DNA of 64,000 nucleotides, taken from an uncultured Clostridia bacterium (lineage in GTDB: Bacteria > Bacillota > Clostridia > Oscillospirales > Ruminococcaceae). The translations under genes and the position numbers were made by a program. The first letter of the stretch is position 1, and every line of letters starts with the position of its first letter. Below, in pieces: positions 1 through 9,432 of this stretch. Location of the stretch: contig CALWZO010000007.1 in the NCBI GenBank assembly GCA_944386045.1, positions 1-64,000 on the forward strand, given 5' to 3'. Under the pieces are notes generated by a model. It worked only from the letters and a program-made list of their open reading frames with translations, was not told where the DNA came from and ran no database searches.

Positions 1-56
1 TATACTAATTTATTATACTACATATTATGTGAAAATTAAAGTAGGTACATGAAAAA

Positions 57-1007
57 ATGAAAAGTTTTACAGCGGGAAAAAACGAGGACGGAATAAAGCT
101 GATAAAGTTTTGTGAAAAGGTATGCCCTGCCATGCCCAAAGGCCTTTTGCATAAAGCATTCCGCAACAAAAGAATAAAGATAAACGGCAAAAAGCAGACA
201 GCCGATTATATAATAAAACACGGGGATCTGATAGAACTTTACATAAACGACGAATTTTTTGCGCCGGAAAGAAAGGTCGAGGCTGCAGATTTTTCGGCTT
301 TGAACATTATTTACGAAGACGAAAATATCCTTTTGGTGTTTAAACCGGCAGGGCTTTTGTGTCATTCTGACAATAAAAAACAGCCAAACCTTATAGATAT
401 GATCACTTCCTATCTTATAAGCAAAGGCGAATATGACCCGCAGGGCGAAAAAACCTTTGCACCGGCTTTGTGCAACCGCATTGACCAGGGCACGGAAGGC
501 CTTGTGGCAGCGGCAAAAAATCACAGGGCTCTGGCGGAAATCAACAGCGCTATAAAAAATAACCTTTTGGAAAAAACATATCTGTGTGTCACCGAAAAGC
601 CTGTAAAAGACGGAGTTTACAAAGCGTATCTGAAAAGGGATCTCAATGCAAAGAAAGTTCAGGTAAAGCGGCAGCCATTTGACGGTGCCAAGGAGATTAT
701 AACACAGTTTTCCACCCTGGCACGGGGTAAAATACGGCTTATTGAATGCCGTCTGATAACAGGCAGAACCCATCAGATAAGGGCTCACTTGGCTTTTTTG
801 GGCTCACCTATCCTGGGCGACAGGAAATACGGAAAAGAAGCCGCAGGTCTTCAAAGCCAGCTTTTGTGTGCGTACAAGCTGAAATTCAAAAAACTGCCGG
901 AAGATACACTGACCGGATACCTTTCCGGCAGACAGTTTTCGGCCGCGGAAAACAGCGTGACAAAGTTTTTCTGCGAAAACACAAAAATTTCAATTAAATT
1001 ATCATAG
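57..1007 (+). CDS. RluA-family pseudouridine synthase
   Basis: Predicted enzyme that isomerises uridine to pseudouridine in structured RNA, probably rRNA or tRNA, in the cytoplasm. The first ~70 residues look like an S4-type RNA-binding domain (the RIKINGKK stretch), followed by the catalytic domain. The motif RIDQGTEG carries the presumed catalytic Asp at about residue 143; most relatives read RLD, so the Ile is a mild variant. RTHQIRAHL near residue 240 is the usual second family motif. At 316 residues the length is normal. The ATG at 49 runs into a stop after two codons, so the ATG at 57 is the start. The next gene begins 11 bases downstream and is probably co-transcribed. The exact RNA target cannot be told from sequence. 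Confidence 0.9.
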   Translation: MKSFTAGKNEDGIKLIKFCEKVCPAMPKGLLHKAFRNKRIKINGKKQTADYIIKHGDLIELYINDEFFAPERKVEAADFSALNIIYEDENILLVFKPAGLLCHSDNKKQPNLIDMITSYLISKGEYDPQGEKTFAPALCNRIDQGTEGLVAAAKNHRALAEINSAIKNNLLEKTYLCVTEKPVKDGVYKAYLKRDLNAKKVQVKRQPFDGAKEIITQFSTLARGKIRLIECRLITGRTHQIRAHLAFLGSPILGDRKYGKEAAGLQSQLLCAYKLKFKKLPEDTLTGYLSGRQFSAAENSVTKFFCENTKISIKLS

Positions 1008-1018
1008 GAATTAGAATA

Positions 1019-2779
1019 ATGGACAATCTTTATCAGGAAAGAAAAAGAAAAACAATACTTTTCATCAGCGGCGGGCTGATAGGTCTGGCCATATTTATCT
1101 CTATATACGGCGTAGGTATAATAAACCCATTTTCGGACAGCCTTATTTGCAAAGGATACATAGAAAAGGATGTAGCCCAGCATTATGCCGGATGGCTGCT
1201 GTATAGGAACAGTCCGTGGCAGTTTCCGCTGGGTGTGGGAGAAAATATCGCCTATCCTTACGGAAATGCCGTCACTTTTACGGACTCCATACCGCTGTTT
1301 GCCATATTTTTCAAAATTTTCAAAGGCATTCTTCCCCGGACTTTCCAGTATTTCGGAATATTTGTAATGCTGTGTTTTGTTTTGCAAGGCGCTTTCGGCG
1401 CACTTTTGGCCGGCTTGTTCAACAAAAACGCGGCAGTAGACTGCCTGTGTGCGGCTGTTTTGGTCTTTTCGCCGGTTATGCTGGAAAGGGCTTTCAGACA
1501 CTGTGCGCTGTCGGCGCATTTTCTCATACTTGCCGCCCTTTACTTTTATTTTTCAGGCAGAGAGAAAAAAGGTTTTAAGGCGTATCTTCCCTTCTATGTG
1601 CTGAACTTGCTGGCGGTCATGATACATCCGTACTTTATGCCCTTTACTTTTGGGATAATGTTTGCATTTGCAATAGAAAAAATATACAGCGAAAAGGGTG
1701 CCGTGCCCGCACTGCACATACTGGGTAGTATTGCGGCCACTGTTGCAGTCGGTTATGCCATAGGAATTTTTTATGTGGGCGGCTCTTTGTCATCACTGGG
1801 CTATGGGTATTTCAGTATGAATTTGAACGCTCTTTATAACCCTGTAAGCAAAGGTTTTGACAACTGGTCCGCTGCACTGGAAGTAAAGCCAAATCTCCTC
1901 GGCCAGATGGAAGGATTTAATTATCTTGGGCTTGGAATATTGATATTCCTGCCTGTAGCAGCTGTGATGTATGTGTTTATGTTCAAAAAGCAGATATTTT
2001 CAGCCTGCCTTAAATTCTGCAAAGAGCATTTCGGCATTATATTTTCCACTGCGGCACTGACTGTTTTCGCCATAGGCGACTGGATAAGGTTTGGCGGCCT
2101 GAATTTGTTCCGCCTGCCTATTCCCGAAAGCATTACCAACGGAATATTTGGAGTATTCAGGGCCAACGGCAGATTTGGAAATATGCTGGTGTATATGACA
2201 GTGCTGTTTGTGCTTTATGCCCTGTTGAAACTTAAAAAGCCTATGCTTTCCGCAGCTTTGCTGGCCCTGCTTCTTTTGGTGCAGATTTATGACATGCGCG
2301 GCGTACTGGCTTCAAAACATGCTTATTTTACCGGCGGTACAGGAGATATGCAAAGTCAGGAAGTAAGCCTGACAATCAGCAGTGATTTTTGGCAGGACGC
2401 CGCACAAAATTATGATTTTGCCCTGTACATATACAGTCCTGTAAACAACAGTTGTATAGATATTGCACAGACTTTCGGCAGACGGGGAAAAGCTGTAAAC
2501 ACTGCCTTTGAAGCCAAAGTTGACTATGATAAATACAACAGTCTGTGCCAAAACACAAAAGAAGATATCCTTTGGGGCACCCTGGATGAAGATACAATAG
2601 TTGTATGCCCTGTTGAAACGGTGGAAATGGCTGATGCCATAAGGCAAAACGGGTACAGCGTTTTTTACACTGATGGCATAACGGTTATATGTAAAAGCAA
2701 ATTCAGCGAAAACGACCTGGAAAAATATAAAAGCAGCGGAGATTTTAGGATTCCGGAATATCCTTACAGCCTACAATAA
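1019..2779 (+). CDS. multi-pass membrane protein, DUF6311-like
   Basis: A 586-residue protein with about ten hydrophobic segments, the first at residues ~13-33, and a soluble C-terminal ~130 residues. The early region has a conserved-looking DVAQHYAGW motif followed by PWQFPLG and ENIAYPYGN. That pattern resembles the DUF6311 family, which has the topology of GT-C membrane glycosyltransferases with an acidic residue in the first external loop. No enzyme activity has been shown for the family to my knowledge, so a role in envelope glycan transfer is only inference. It follows the RluA gene by 11 bases and ends at a hairpin shared with the converging operon. Confidence 0.6.
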   Translation: MDNLYQERKRKTILFISGGLIGLAIFISIYGVGIINPFSDSLICKGYIEKDVAQHYAGWLLYRNSPWQFPLGVGENIAYPYGNAVTFTDSIPLFAIFFKIFKGILPRTFQYFGIFVMLCFVLQGAFGALLAGLFNKNAAVDCLCAAVLVFSPVMLERAFRHCALSAHFLILAALYFYFSGREKKGFKAYLPFYVLNLLAVMIHPYFMPFTFGIMFAFAIEKIYSEKGAVPALHILGSIAATVAVGYAIGIFYVGGSLSSLGYGYFSMNLNALYNPVSKGFDNWSAALEVKPNLLGQMEGFNYLGLGILIFLPVAAVMYVFMFKKQIFSACLKFCKEHFGIIFSTAALTVFAIGDWIRFGGLNLFRLPIPESITNGIFGVFRANGRFGNMLVYMTVLFVLYALLKLKKPMLSAALLALLLLVQIYDMRGVLASKHAYFTGGTGDMQSQEVSLTISSDFWQDAAQNYDFALYIYSPVNNSCIDIAQTFGRRGKAVNTAFEAKVDYDKYNSLCQNTKEDILWGTLDEDTIVVCPVETVEMADAIRQNGYSVFYTDGITVICKSKFSENDLEKYKSSGDFRIPEYPYSLQ

Positions 2780-2785
2780 ATAACA

Positions 2786-2813
2786 GCGGAGTATATCAAC
2801 TGATATACTCCGC
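2786..2813. terminator. hairpin between convergent genes
   Basis: A 13-bp perfect inverted repeat, GCGGAGTATATCA paired with TGATATACTCCGC, lies between the stop of the + strand gene at 2779 and the stop of the - strand gene at 2821. A T-rich stretch follows on the + side. It is probably a shared terminator. Confidence 0.75.
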
Positions 2814-2820
2814 CTCACTT

Positions 2821-3198
2821 TTATTTTACGGGTATTGTTTTAACTTTCAGCAGGAAATACAATGCGTGAACAGACCATATGACCAGCAGGATTACCCTTG
2901 CAACGGGTACTTCGTCCATCATCACAAATCCGGCAGTCATAAGGGCGGTGACAACCGCCATTATTTTCACTTTGGATTTTACTGTCATTCCCTCGCCTTT
3001 TACATAACTTTCCAGGTTGTTTTTATACAGCTTTGTCCCGGTAAACCAGCTGTGCAGTTTTTCACTGCTTTTGGCATAGCAGCAGGCCGTCAGCAGATAA
3101 AAAGGAACAGTCGGCAATATGGGCAGAATTATACCAATAGTGCCCAAAAGAAAGGAAATACTGCCTGCGGCAATCAGAATTGCTTTTTTAATTTTCAT
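2821..3198 (-). CDS. YbaN family (DUF454) inner membrane protein
   Basis: A 125-residue membrane protein of the YbaN/DUF454 family. The typical start is visible: a Lys-rich N-terminus, a first membrane segment with the pattern GTIGIILPILPTVPFYLL, then CYAKSSEKLHSWF. Two more membrane segments lie in the C-terminal half. The function is unknown; relatives often sit beside haem or iron genes and ABC exporters. It is the last gene of the operon that starts at 6920 and overlaps the preceding gene by 11 bases, which points to translational coupling. Confidence 0.85.
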   Translation of the reverse strand: MKIKKAILIAAGSISFLLGTIGIILPILPTVPFYLLTACCYAKSSEKLHSWFTGTKLYKNNLESYVKGEGMTVKSKVKIMAVVTALMTAGFVMMDEVPVARVILLVIWSVHALYFLLKVKTIPVK

Positions 3199-3535
3199 TT
3201 TTAATTCTCCTTTTTTCTTTTAATGTTTCGATAACATGCCTGACGGCTGTGACAGGATGATAAAAAATCATTCTGGGGCCGGAATACTTCATAACTTTTT
3301 TGATTTCTTCCCTCATCTGCGGTTTATAGCAATGGACCTTGCAGTTGGAGCAGAAAGTCTTGCTTTCTTTGAAAGGGCATTTGTCGCTTCTTTGCCAGGC
3401 GTATTCCCTCAGCCGGGCGCAGGACGGACAAAGGCCATCATATCCCGGGTGATGACCGCGGCAGTAGACAGCAATCATCTGTCCGACAATCTTCTTTTCC
3501 CTTTCTACCTTGCTTTTTACATCTTTTTTCAGCAT
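3188..3535 (-). CDS. nitrous oxide-stimulated promoter family protein (YgbA_NO)
   Basis: A 115-residue protein matching the YgbA_NO family, named after a gene whose promoter responds to nitrogen oxides. The family hallmarks are here: VEREKKIVGQMIAVYCRGHH near the start, then a Cys set C-x-x-C (LCPSCARL), later CPF and CSNCKVHCY, and the closing GPRMIFYHPV. The clustered Cys and His residues suggest a metal or Fe-S site, though this has not been shown. It overlaps the ABC exporter gene before it by 7 bases and the YbaN gene after it, so it belongs to the same transcript. With the iron-type boxes upstream, a role in iron or nitrosative stress is a reasonable inference. Confidence 0.85.
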   Translation of the reverse strand: MLKKDVKSKVEREKKIVGQMIAVYCRGHHPGYDGLCPSCARLREYAWQRSDKCPFKESKTFCSNCKVHCYKPQMREEIKKVMKYSGPRMIFYHPVTAVRHVIETLKEKRRIKNEN

Positions 3536-5187
3536 ATAGCCCCCTGAGCAACCCTGTAAACTTTGTCTGCAATTCTTGCTGTTGACCGGCGGTGAGTAAC
3601 CAGCACTACAGTACGCTCTTCCTTTTCTTCTTTCAGCGCTTTCAGGATAACGGCTTCATTGAGGCTATCCAGATTGCTGGTCGGCTCGTCCAGTAACAGC
3701 AGGTTTCCTTTGTGCAGGAATGCCATGGCCAGGCCCAGGCGCTGTCTTTCGCCGCCGGAAAGGCTGCTTCCCAGCTCGCCTGTTTTGCTGTCATAACCGT
3801 CTTTGAGGCTGATTATAAAATCATGCACTGAAGCTTTTTTGCAAGCGGCAATTATTTCTTCGTCAGTAGCGTCAGGCTTTGCCAGCTTCAGATTGTTTTT
3901 TATGGTGTCGTTAAACAGGAATGTCTGCTGTGTCATAAAGCTTTCATTGGCGCGCAGTGAACCTGTTTTTATTTCTTTTATGTCAGTTCCGGAAAAGTCT
4001 ATCCTGCCGCTGTCCGCATCCCAGAAACGCATCAGCAGTTTCAGGAATGTGGATTTGCCGCTGCCGCTTTTTCCCACTATGCATACTATCTGACCTTTGT
4101 CTATATTTACATTGACATTGTTCAGTATATTTTCTTTGTTATATGAAAAGGAGATGTTGTCAGCGGTTACACCGTTAAAGGATACATTTTTGCCGGTTGT
4201 ATTTTCTTCAATTGCCGGGCTTTCGTCCAGGATATCAAACACCCTGCCTGCTGCTGCAAAAGTGCTTTGCAGTGTACTGCCCAGATTGGACAGCGCTATC
4301 ACCGGGCCAAAGGAACTGCTGATAAGCGCGAATGATACAAGAAGTCCGTCAAAACCGATATCCCCCTTTTGATAGAGGAAACTGCCGGCCACCAGCACGG
4401 CCAGGTCAAAAAACATTACAAAAAAGTTGGTCATGGCAATATTTCTGCCGGAAATCTGTTTCATTCTTTTTTCAATGACGGCCTGACCGGTTGATTTGCT
4501 TTGCAGTTGCTCCAGCCTTTTTTCGCCGTAGCCATACTGCATAATTTCCTGTACGCCCCTGATGCTGTCCAGCATGAAGGTGCTTATTTCTCCGGCACCG
4601 TCCCTGAACTGTCTTCCGGTGTCACGGCTGGAACCGGAGGTTATAACGGGCAGAACCACACCCACAAACACAAAGGCGACAAGTGCTGTCAGAGCCAGCA
4701 CAGGGCTGTAAAACAACATTATTCCGCACACGATGGAAGAAAACAGCACCGCGATGGCTATGGGGGAAATTGTATGAGCGTAGAATACTTCCAGCAGTTC
4801 AATATCGGATGTAATCACCGATATCAGGTTTCCCCTGTCCTTGCCCTCCAGCTTTGCCGGGCTCAGCCTGCGCAAAGCCCTGAAAACTTTGTCACGGATA
4901 ATGGCCAAAAGTCTGAATGCTATGTAATGGTTGCACGCCTGTTCTCCATAGCGCAATATACCCCTCAGCACAGCAAACACACCCATTGTTATAAATATGT
5001 TTTTTACTGACAAAGCTGTTTCAAAGCCCAGGGCAGATGTTATACCCAAAGCACCCAGAACAGTTATGAAAGCTGCCGCTATATGCCCGGCTACACCGGC
5101 GCACACCGCCAGCACAATATATATTTTCAGTGGCCGGACCAGTTTTATCATTCGGGCCATAATTTTGATATTGCTCTTTTTATTCAC
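3529..5187 (-). CDS. ABC exporter half, fused permease and ATPase (CydC-like)
   Basis: Type IV ABC exporter half-transporter of about 552 residues: an N-terminal six-helix membrane domain, then an ATPase domain. The ATPase has Walker A GKSGSGKST, signature LSGGERQRLG and Walker B LLLLDEPTSNLD, followed by a switch His. I place the start at the GTG at 5187, preceded by AAAGGAG with good spacing; a longer reading into the upstream gene has no ribosome site. It follows its partner by 11 bases, and the pair probably forms a heterodimer. CydDC-like pairs export thiols or haem-related molecules and IrtAB-like pairs handle siderophores; the substrate here is unknown, but the TTAGC boxes upstream favour an iron-linked one. 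Confidence 0.85.
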   Translation of the reverse strand: MNKKSNIKIMARMIKLVRPLKIYIVLAVCAGVAGHIAAAFITVLGALGITSALGFETALSVKNIFITMGVFAVLRGILRYGEQACNHYIAFRLLAIIRDKVFRALRRLSPAKLEGKDRGNLISVITSDIELLEVFYAHTISPIAIAVLFSSIVCGIMLFYSPVLALTALVAFVFVGVVLPVITSGSSRDTGRQFRDGAGEISTFMLDSIRGVQEIMQYGYGEKRLEQLQSKSTGQAVIEKRMKQISGRNIAMTNFFVMFFDLAVLVAGSFLYQKGDIGFDGLLVSFALISSSFGPVIALSNLGSTLQSTFAAAGRVFDILDESPAIEENTTGKNVSFNGVTADNISFSYNKENILNNVNVNIDKGQIVCIVGKSGSGKSTFLKLLMRFWDADSGRIDFSGTDIKEIKTGSLRANESFMTQQTFLFNDTIKNNLKLAKPDATDEEIIAACKKASVHDFIISLKDGYDSKTGELGSSLSGGERQRLGLAMAFLHKGNLLLLDEPTSNLDSLNEAVILKALKEEKEERTVVLVTHRRSTARIADKVYRVAQGAIC

Positions 5188-5198
5188 CTTTAACTCCT

Positions 5199-6920
5199 TT
5201 ACAAGCAGTAGTTTTCCAAAGCTGACTGGGAATTGAACAGCCTGCTGTATACACCCCGGGTATTCAAAAGACTGATATGGGTACCGCACTGGGATATTCG
5301 GCCGTCCTCCAGAGTATAAATTCTGTCTGCACCGACCACATTGGCCAATCTGTGTGATATAAGAATTACAGTTTTTTCCTTTGCCAGCCGGAAGATATGC
5401 TCCATTATTATATTTTCGCTTTCCACATCTATGTTGGAAGTGGCCTCATCAAAAATATATACCGGGCTGTCATGTAAAATGGCTCTGGCCAGGGCCAGTC
5501 TTTGCCTTTGTCCGCCGGAGAGGTTTTCTCCCCTTTCGTCTATCGGCGTATCAAGACCTTTTTCGCCGTCAACTATTTCCATAAGATTGACAGATTTTAA
5601 AACATCAAACATCTGCTTTTCTGTCAGCTCATTAGCGGCCATGGCCAGGTTATCTCTTATGGTTCCTTTGAATATGTAATCCCCATGGCTTACATAGGTT
5701 ATATTTTCAAAAATCTGTCCTTCGTCTATATCTTTAAAGTTTTTACCGCCGGCTGTTATCTGCCCGGAGTAACTTTTGTTTCGGCCCATTATAAGTGAAG
5801 CAATTGTAGACTTGCCGCTGCCGCTGGTGCCTACTATCGCCGTAAGGCTGTTTTTTGCAAAAGTCATGTTTATATCTTTCAGGATTTTTCTGTCGCCGTA
5901 GCTGAAAGAAACATCATGGAATACAATATCTGCGCCGGAAGGATAATTTCCTTTTTCTCCCCGGCCGGAAACAGTAACATCCAGAAAATCAAATATTTTA
6001 TCGGCTGCCGCCATACCGTTCATCGCTATGTGGAAAAAAGAACCCAGCTGGCGCATCGGGATAAAAAATTCTGCCGACAGCAGTATTATCATAAGGCATC
6101 CGGCCAGTGTGATATTGCCTGCGAAATAACTTTTCAGGGCAAGTATCACGCCGGTTGTGGCTCCGCCGTAAGCGACAAGGTCCATAACCGAAATTGAATT
6201 CAGCTGCATTGTAAGCACCCTCATGGTTATTTTGCGGAATTTTTCAGCCTGCCGGTTCATCTCCTGGTTTTTCATTTCATCTGCGCCGTATATTTTCAAG
6301 GTGGTCATTCCCTGCAGATTTTCCAGAAATGTATCGCCCATGTCAGTATACTGTCCCCAGTATTTTGAAAGCAGTTTTTTCGCCCATCGCTGTACTGCAA
6401 CTATTGACACCGGTATCAGCGGAACACATATAAGCAATACAACAGCTACGGAAATATCAATCCAACCGATAACCAAGAACAAAGTCAGCGGAGAGGCCAT
6501 TGCATAAAACAACCGCGGCAGATAAGCGCTGAAATATGTATCCAGCTGATCTACGCCTTCCACAGCAATCTGTACTAGCTGCGCTGTTTTTACGCTTTCG
6601 CCGTAGGAGGGGCCCAGGCTTAAAAGTTTTTTGTAAATTTTTTCCCTTAATGTCTGTTTTACCTTTTCTCCTGAACGAAAGCCTGCCCGTGAGGCCCTGA
6701 TTGTAAACAGATATCTGGCAGCCATACAGACAGCCACCACTGCCACTACCCTGACCAATCCATCATATCCTGTATTGCCGTAATACACAGCCTGTATATA
6801 TGATGTCAGCCGGGATATGGCTGTTATATTTAAAAGCAGTGAAAGCCATTGAAAAAATACATTTACAAAAATGTATTTTTTGGCACTGCCCATCTCGTTT
6901 ATCAGTCTTTTGTTAACCAT
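5199..6920 (-). CDS. ABC exporter half, fused permease and ATPase (CydD-like)
   Basis: First gene of a four-gene leftward operon, 573 residues. The N-terminal half is a six-helix ABC exporter membrane domain. The C-terminal half has Walker A GTSGSGKST, signature LSGGQRQRLALARAIL, Walker B VYIFDEATSNID and a switch His in ISHRL. The ATG at 6920 is preceded by GGAGG. The protein is the natural partner of the exporter half just downstream. The upstream region holds a strong promoter and two palindromic boxes that resemble those of the feo operon at 35.6-35.9 kb, so metal-responsive repression is likely. The transported molecule cannot be named. Confidence 0.85.
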   Translation of the reverse strand: MVNKRLINEMGSAKKYIFVNVFFQWLSLLLNITAISRLTSYIQAVYYGNTGYDGLVRVVAVVAVCMAARYLFTIRASRAGFRSGEKVKQTLREKIYKKLLSLGPSYGESVKTAQLVQIAVEGVDQLDTYFSAYLPRLFYAMASPLTLFLVIGWIDISVAVVLLICVPLIPVSIVAVQRWAKKLLSKYWGQYTDMGDTFLENLQGMTTLKIYGADEMKNQEMNRQAEKFRKITMRVLTMQLNSISVMDLVAYGGATTGVILALKSYFAGNITLAGCLMIILLSAEFFIPMRQLGSFFHIAMNGMAAADKIFDFLDVTVSGRGEKGNYPSGADIVFHDVSFSYGDRKILKDINMTFAKNSLTAIVGTSGSGKSTIASLIMGRNKSYSGQITAGGKNFKDIDEGQIFENITYVSHGDYIFKGTIRDNLAMAANELTEKQMFDVLKSVNLMEIVDGEKGLDTPIDERGENLSGGQRQRLALARAILHDSPVYIFDEATSNIDVESENIIMEHIFRLAKEKTVILISHRLANVVGADRIYTLEDGRISQCGTHISLLNTRGVYSRLFNSQSALENYCL

Positions 6921-6942
6921 AGATCCTCCGTTATGCCATTAA

Positions 6943-7002
6943 GTTAGTTTATGCTAACTGACATTCAATTTTTTAGCATTGGGTTAAGTTACCCAATGCT
7001 AA
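6943..7002 (-). promoter_or_regulatory. putative DtxR-type operators of the ABC exporter operon
   Basis: Two palindromic elements lie between the promoter and the ABC start. One is GTTAG-n6-CTAAC at 6943-6958. The other is a perfect 12-bp-arm inverted repeat at 6973-7002, TTAGCATTGGGT and its complement with a 6-base centre, right at the expected transcription start. The half sites TTAGC/GCTAA recur at 35590-35605 and 35895-35908 beside feoB and feoA. Confidence 0.55.
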
Positions 7003-7010
7003 CTATTTTG

Positions 7011-7039
7011 AGTATAAATTATTTTACAAATTTTGTCAA
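7011..7039 (-). promoter_or_regulatory. sigma-A type promoter of the ABC exporter operon
   Basis: Reading leftward, TTGACA (7039-7034) is separated by 17 bases from TATACT (7016-7011). The -35 overlaps the last codons of the helicase gene. Transcription would start near 7004, at the edge of the large palindrome. Confidence 0.75.
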
Positions 7040-9387
7040 CAGGAAATTTCTGGCCCGCTTTTCCAAAATTCATTAAGCTTATCTTTTAATTGCCTACAAC
7101 CGGATACCTTTTTCCGGTGAGACCAGTGCCGCGGCATATTTTTGATATAGCGCATGGTGGAAAATCTTTGGTCTATCAGCAGTACCACCCCTCTGTCCGA
7201 AGAAGTGCGTATAACCCTGCCGGCAGCCTGCATTACCTTGTTCATTCCGGGGTATTGATATGCAAAAGCGTATCCGTCCTGGCTGTGCCGGTTATGATAA
7301 TCTTTTATTATATCCTGCTCGACACTGGGCCTGGCAAGGCCAACACCGACTATGGCACAGCCGATCAGCTTTTCTCCTGCCAGGTCGATGCCTTCACCGT
7401 ATATGCCGCCCATGACGCAAAAAGCAAGTAATCCGCCGCTTTGGGCAGAAAAATTATCCAGGAAAGCCTGTCGGTCTTCGGTATTCATATCTTTGCTTTG
7501 CATTATAATTTTATCTTGCGGATATCTGTTCCCGTATTCTTCAGCAGCGGAAATCATATATTCATAGCTGGGAAAGTAGGCTATATAGTTGCCTCTTTTT
7601 GCTGAAATCAATTCATGTATCATTTCGCATACCTGCGGCAGACTGCTCTGCCTGTCGGCGTATTTTGTGCTGATTTTATCGGCTATAAACAGACCCATAT
7701 TTTCCTGTGGGAACGGACTGGGCACCTGTATCATCTCCCCTTTTGCACCCAGCAGATTTTTGTAATAATCCAGCGGCTGCAATGTAGCGGAAAACATAAC
7801 GGCACTTTTTCCGCAGTCCAGCCGCCGGCTTACATTGTCAGACGGGTCTGTACAGTACAGCTTCAAAATTATATTATCTGAATTTTTTATTATGAGAGAA
7901 ACATATTTGTCATTGTACATTTCTGTCACACGCATAAAGAATTTGGCATCAAAATAAATCTGAAGCAGATTTTCATCCGTTTCTTCGTTTTTATGCCTGT
8001 CAAAATATTCCGCCGCCCTTTGCAAAAACAGGTTAAGCCGCTTTGTGATACCGGCCGGTATCTCTTTGTCACATATAAAATTGCTGTCAGCACCGTCAAA
8101 CCTGTGGCGCTGCCGGATAAAGAATTTGTTTATTTCATTCAGGCTGGCAGACAGCGGCTTATCCGCCTTGCCCAACCGCTTTTTCGCCTCGAAGAAACTT
8201 TTTTTATCCAGCCGGACAGAATACATCTGCCTTGCCCTGTCCGGAAGGTTGTGAGCTTCGTCCACAAGAAACACATAGTCGGATTTTTTATTTTCAAAAA
8301 ATCGCATCAGATGCACTGTGGGATCAAACAGATAGTTGTAATCACATATAATAAAATCACACCATTCACTGATATCCAGTGACAGCTCGTAAGGGCAAAG
8401 CATTTTTTCCCTGGCTTTTTCCAGGATAAAATCTGCGGTGAAAGTGCTGTTATCCTGCAATATCCGGAAAAGCTCTCCGCTTATCCTGTCAAAATATCCG
8501 TTGGCGTAGGGACAGGATACCGGGTCGCATTTTCTCTTTTCAAGAAAGCACATTTGATCCTTGGCAGTTATCGAGATAGTTTTTACCGGCGGTTTTTCTT
8601 CACCGGACAGAATGTTTATTGCGTCAAAAGCCGCCTGTCCGTTGCTGTTTTTAGCTGTTAAGTAAAACACCTTGTCAGTTATTTTTTCGCCCATTGCTTT
8701 CAGCGCCGGAAAAACCGTTGACATGGTTTTTCCCGTTCCGGTAGGCGCGCAGGCAAAAAGTCGCCGGCTGTCGCGCATGACTTTATAGCATGAAACCGCC
8801 AGCTGACGCTGGCCTTTGCGATACCGTCCAAAAGGAAAATTCAACTTTTTCAGCCGGTCTGTGCGCATTTCCTGCCAGTTGGAGGCAAACACCGCCCATT
8901 TTTTGTACTCCCTCAGTACTGAAAAAACCACTTGCTGTAACTCGGTAAAGCTATATCGCTTTACAATTCTTTTTACCTCTTCGGTATCTATATTACAGTA
9001 AGTCAGCTGTACCCGCGCACTTTCCAGTGATGACTGTATGCACATGATATACCGGTAAAAGCACCCCTGTGCCCAGTGTGCTTTATTGAAATTTCCGTCT
9101 ATTTCAACCAGCGGAACTAATACTGTTTTAATCTCATCAATCATTATGCCGTCTTCTTCGGAAATGATACCGTCCGCGCGTCCGTAAAGTTCATACTGAA
9201 CATCTTCAAAGTCAATCTTAATGTTCAGGCTTTTTTCCCGCTGATAATTCTGTCCGTAAGACTTCTGTATTTTTCTGTGCAACCTGGCGCCTGTCAGAGC
9301 ACGGTCTGTACCGGTAAATCGCGAATCTATACTGCCTGAACGCAGTATAAACTCCACCATCTTTTTTATGCCTGTTTTTATCTGCAT
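7036..9387 (-). CDS. Rad3/DinG-type ATP-dependent DNA helicase with N-terminal nuclease-like domain
   Basis: Superfamily 2 helicase of about 783 residues. The N-terminal part (RSGSIDSRF, then DEIKTV) resembles a PD-(D/E)XK nuclease-like module found in clostridial members of this family. The helicase core follows: Walker A APTGTGKT, four cysteines spaced C-x7-C-x4-C of the kind that bind the 4Fe-4S cluster in XPD/DinG enzymes (MCFLEKRKCDPVSCPYA), the DEAH box VDEAHNL, and motif VI QAAGRVIRT. It probably acts in DNA repair or replication. I choose the ATG at 9387, which has AGGTGG just upstream, over a TTG six codons earlier that lacks a ribosome site. It is followed by the promoter of the ABC operon. 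Confidence 0.85.
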   Translation of the reverse strand: MQIKTGIKKMVEFILRSGSIDSRFTGTDRALTGARLHRKIQKSYGQNYQREKSLNIKIDFEDVQYELYGRADGIISEEDGIMIDEIKTVLVPLVEIDGNFNKAHWAQGCFYRYIMCIQSSLESARVQLTYCNIDTEEVKRIVKRYSFTELQQVVFSVLREYKKWAVFASNWQEMRTDRLKKLNFPFGRYRKGQRQLAVSCYKVMRDSRRLFACAPTGTGKTMSTVFPALKAMGEKITDKVFYLTAKNSNGQAAFDAINILSGEEKPPVKTISITAKDQMCFLEKRKCDPVSCPYANGYFDRISGELFRILQDNSTFTADFILEKAREKMLCPYELSLDISEWCDFIICDYNYLFDPTVHLMRFFENKKSDYVFLVDEAHNLPDRARQMYSVRLDKKSFFEAKKRLGKADKPLSASLNEINKFFIRQRHRFDGADSNFICDKEIPAGITKRLNLFLQRAAEYFDRHKNEETDENLLQIYFDAKFFMRVTEMYNDKYVSLIIKNSDNIILKLYCTDPSDNVSRRLDCGKSAVMFSATLQPLDYYKNLLGAKGEMIQVPSPFPQENMGLFIADKISTKYADRQSSLPQVCEMIHELISAKRGNYIAYFPSYEYMISAAEEYGNRYPQDKIIMQSKDMNTEDRQAFLDNFSAQSGGLLAFCVMGGIYGEGIDLAGEKLIGCAIVGVGLARPSVEQDIIKDYHNRHSQDGYAFAYQYPGMNKVMQAAGRVIRTSSDRGVVLLIDQRFSTMRYIKNMPRHWSHRKKVSGCRQLKDKLNEFWKSGPEISC

Positions 9388-9432
9388 AATCCACCTGAAA
9401 AACAAGGCTGTCTGTGCGACAACCTTTATATC

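Noticed and set aside
5188-5289. An upstream start for the second ABC exporter half
   Set aside because: It lies inside the end of the first exporter gene and lacks a ribosome site; the GTG at 5187 has AAAGGAG.
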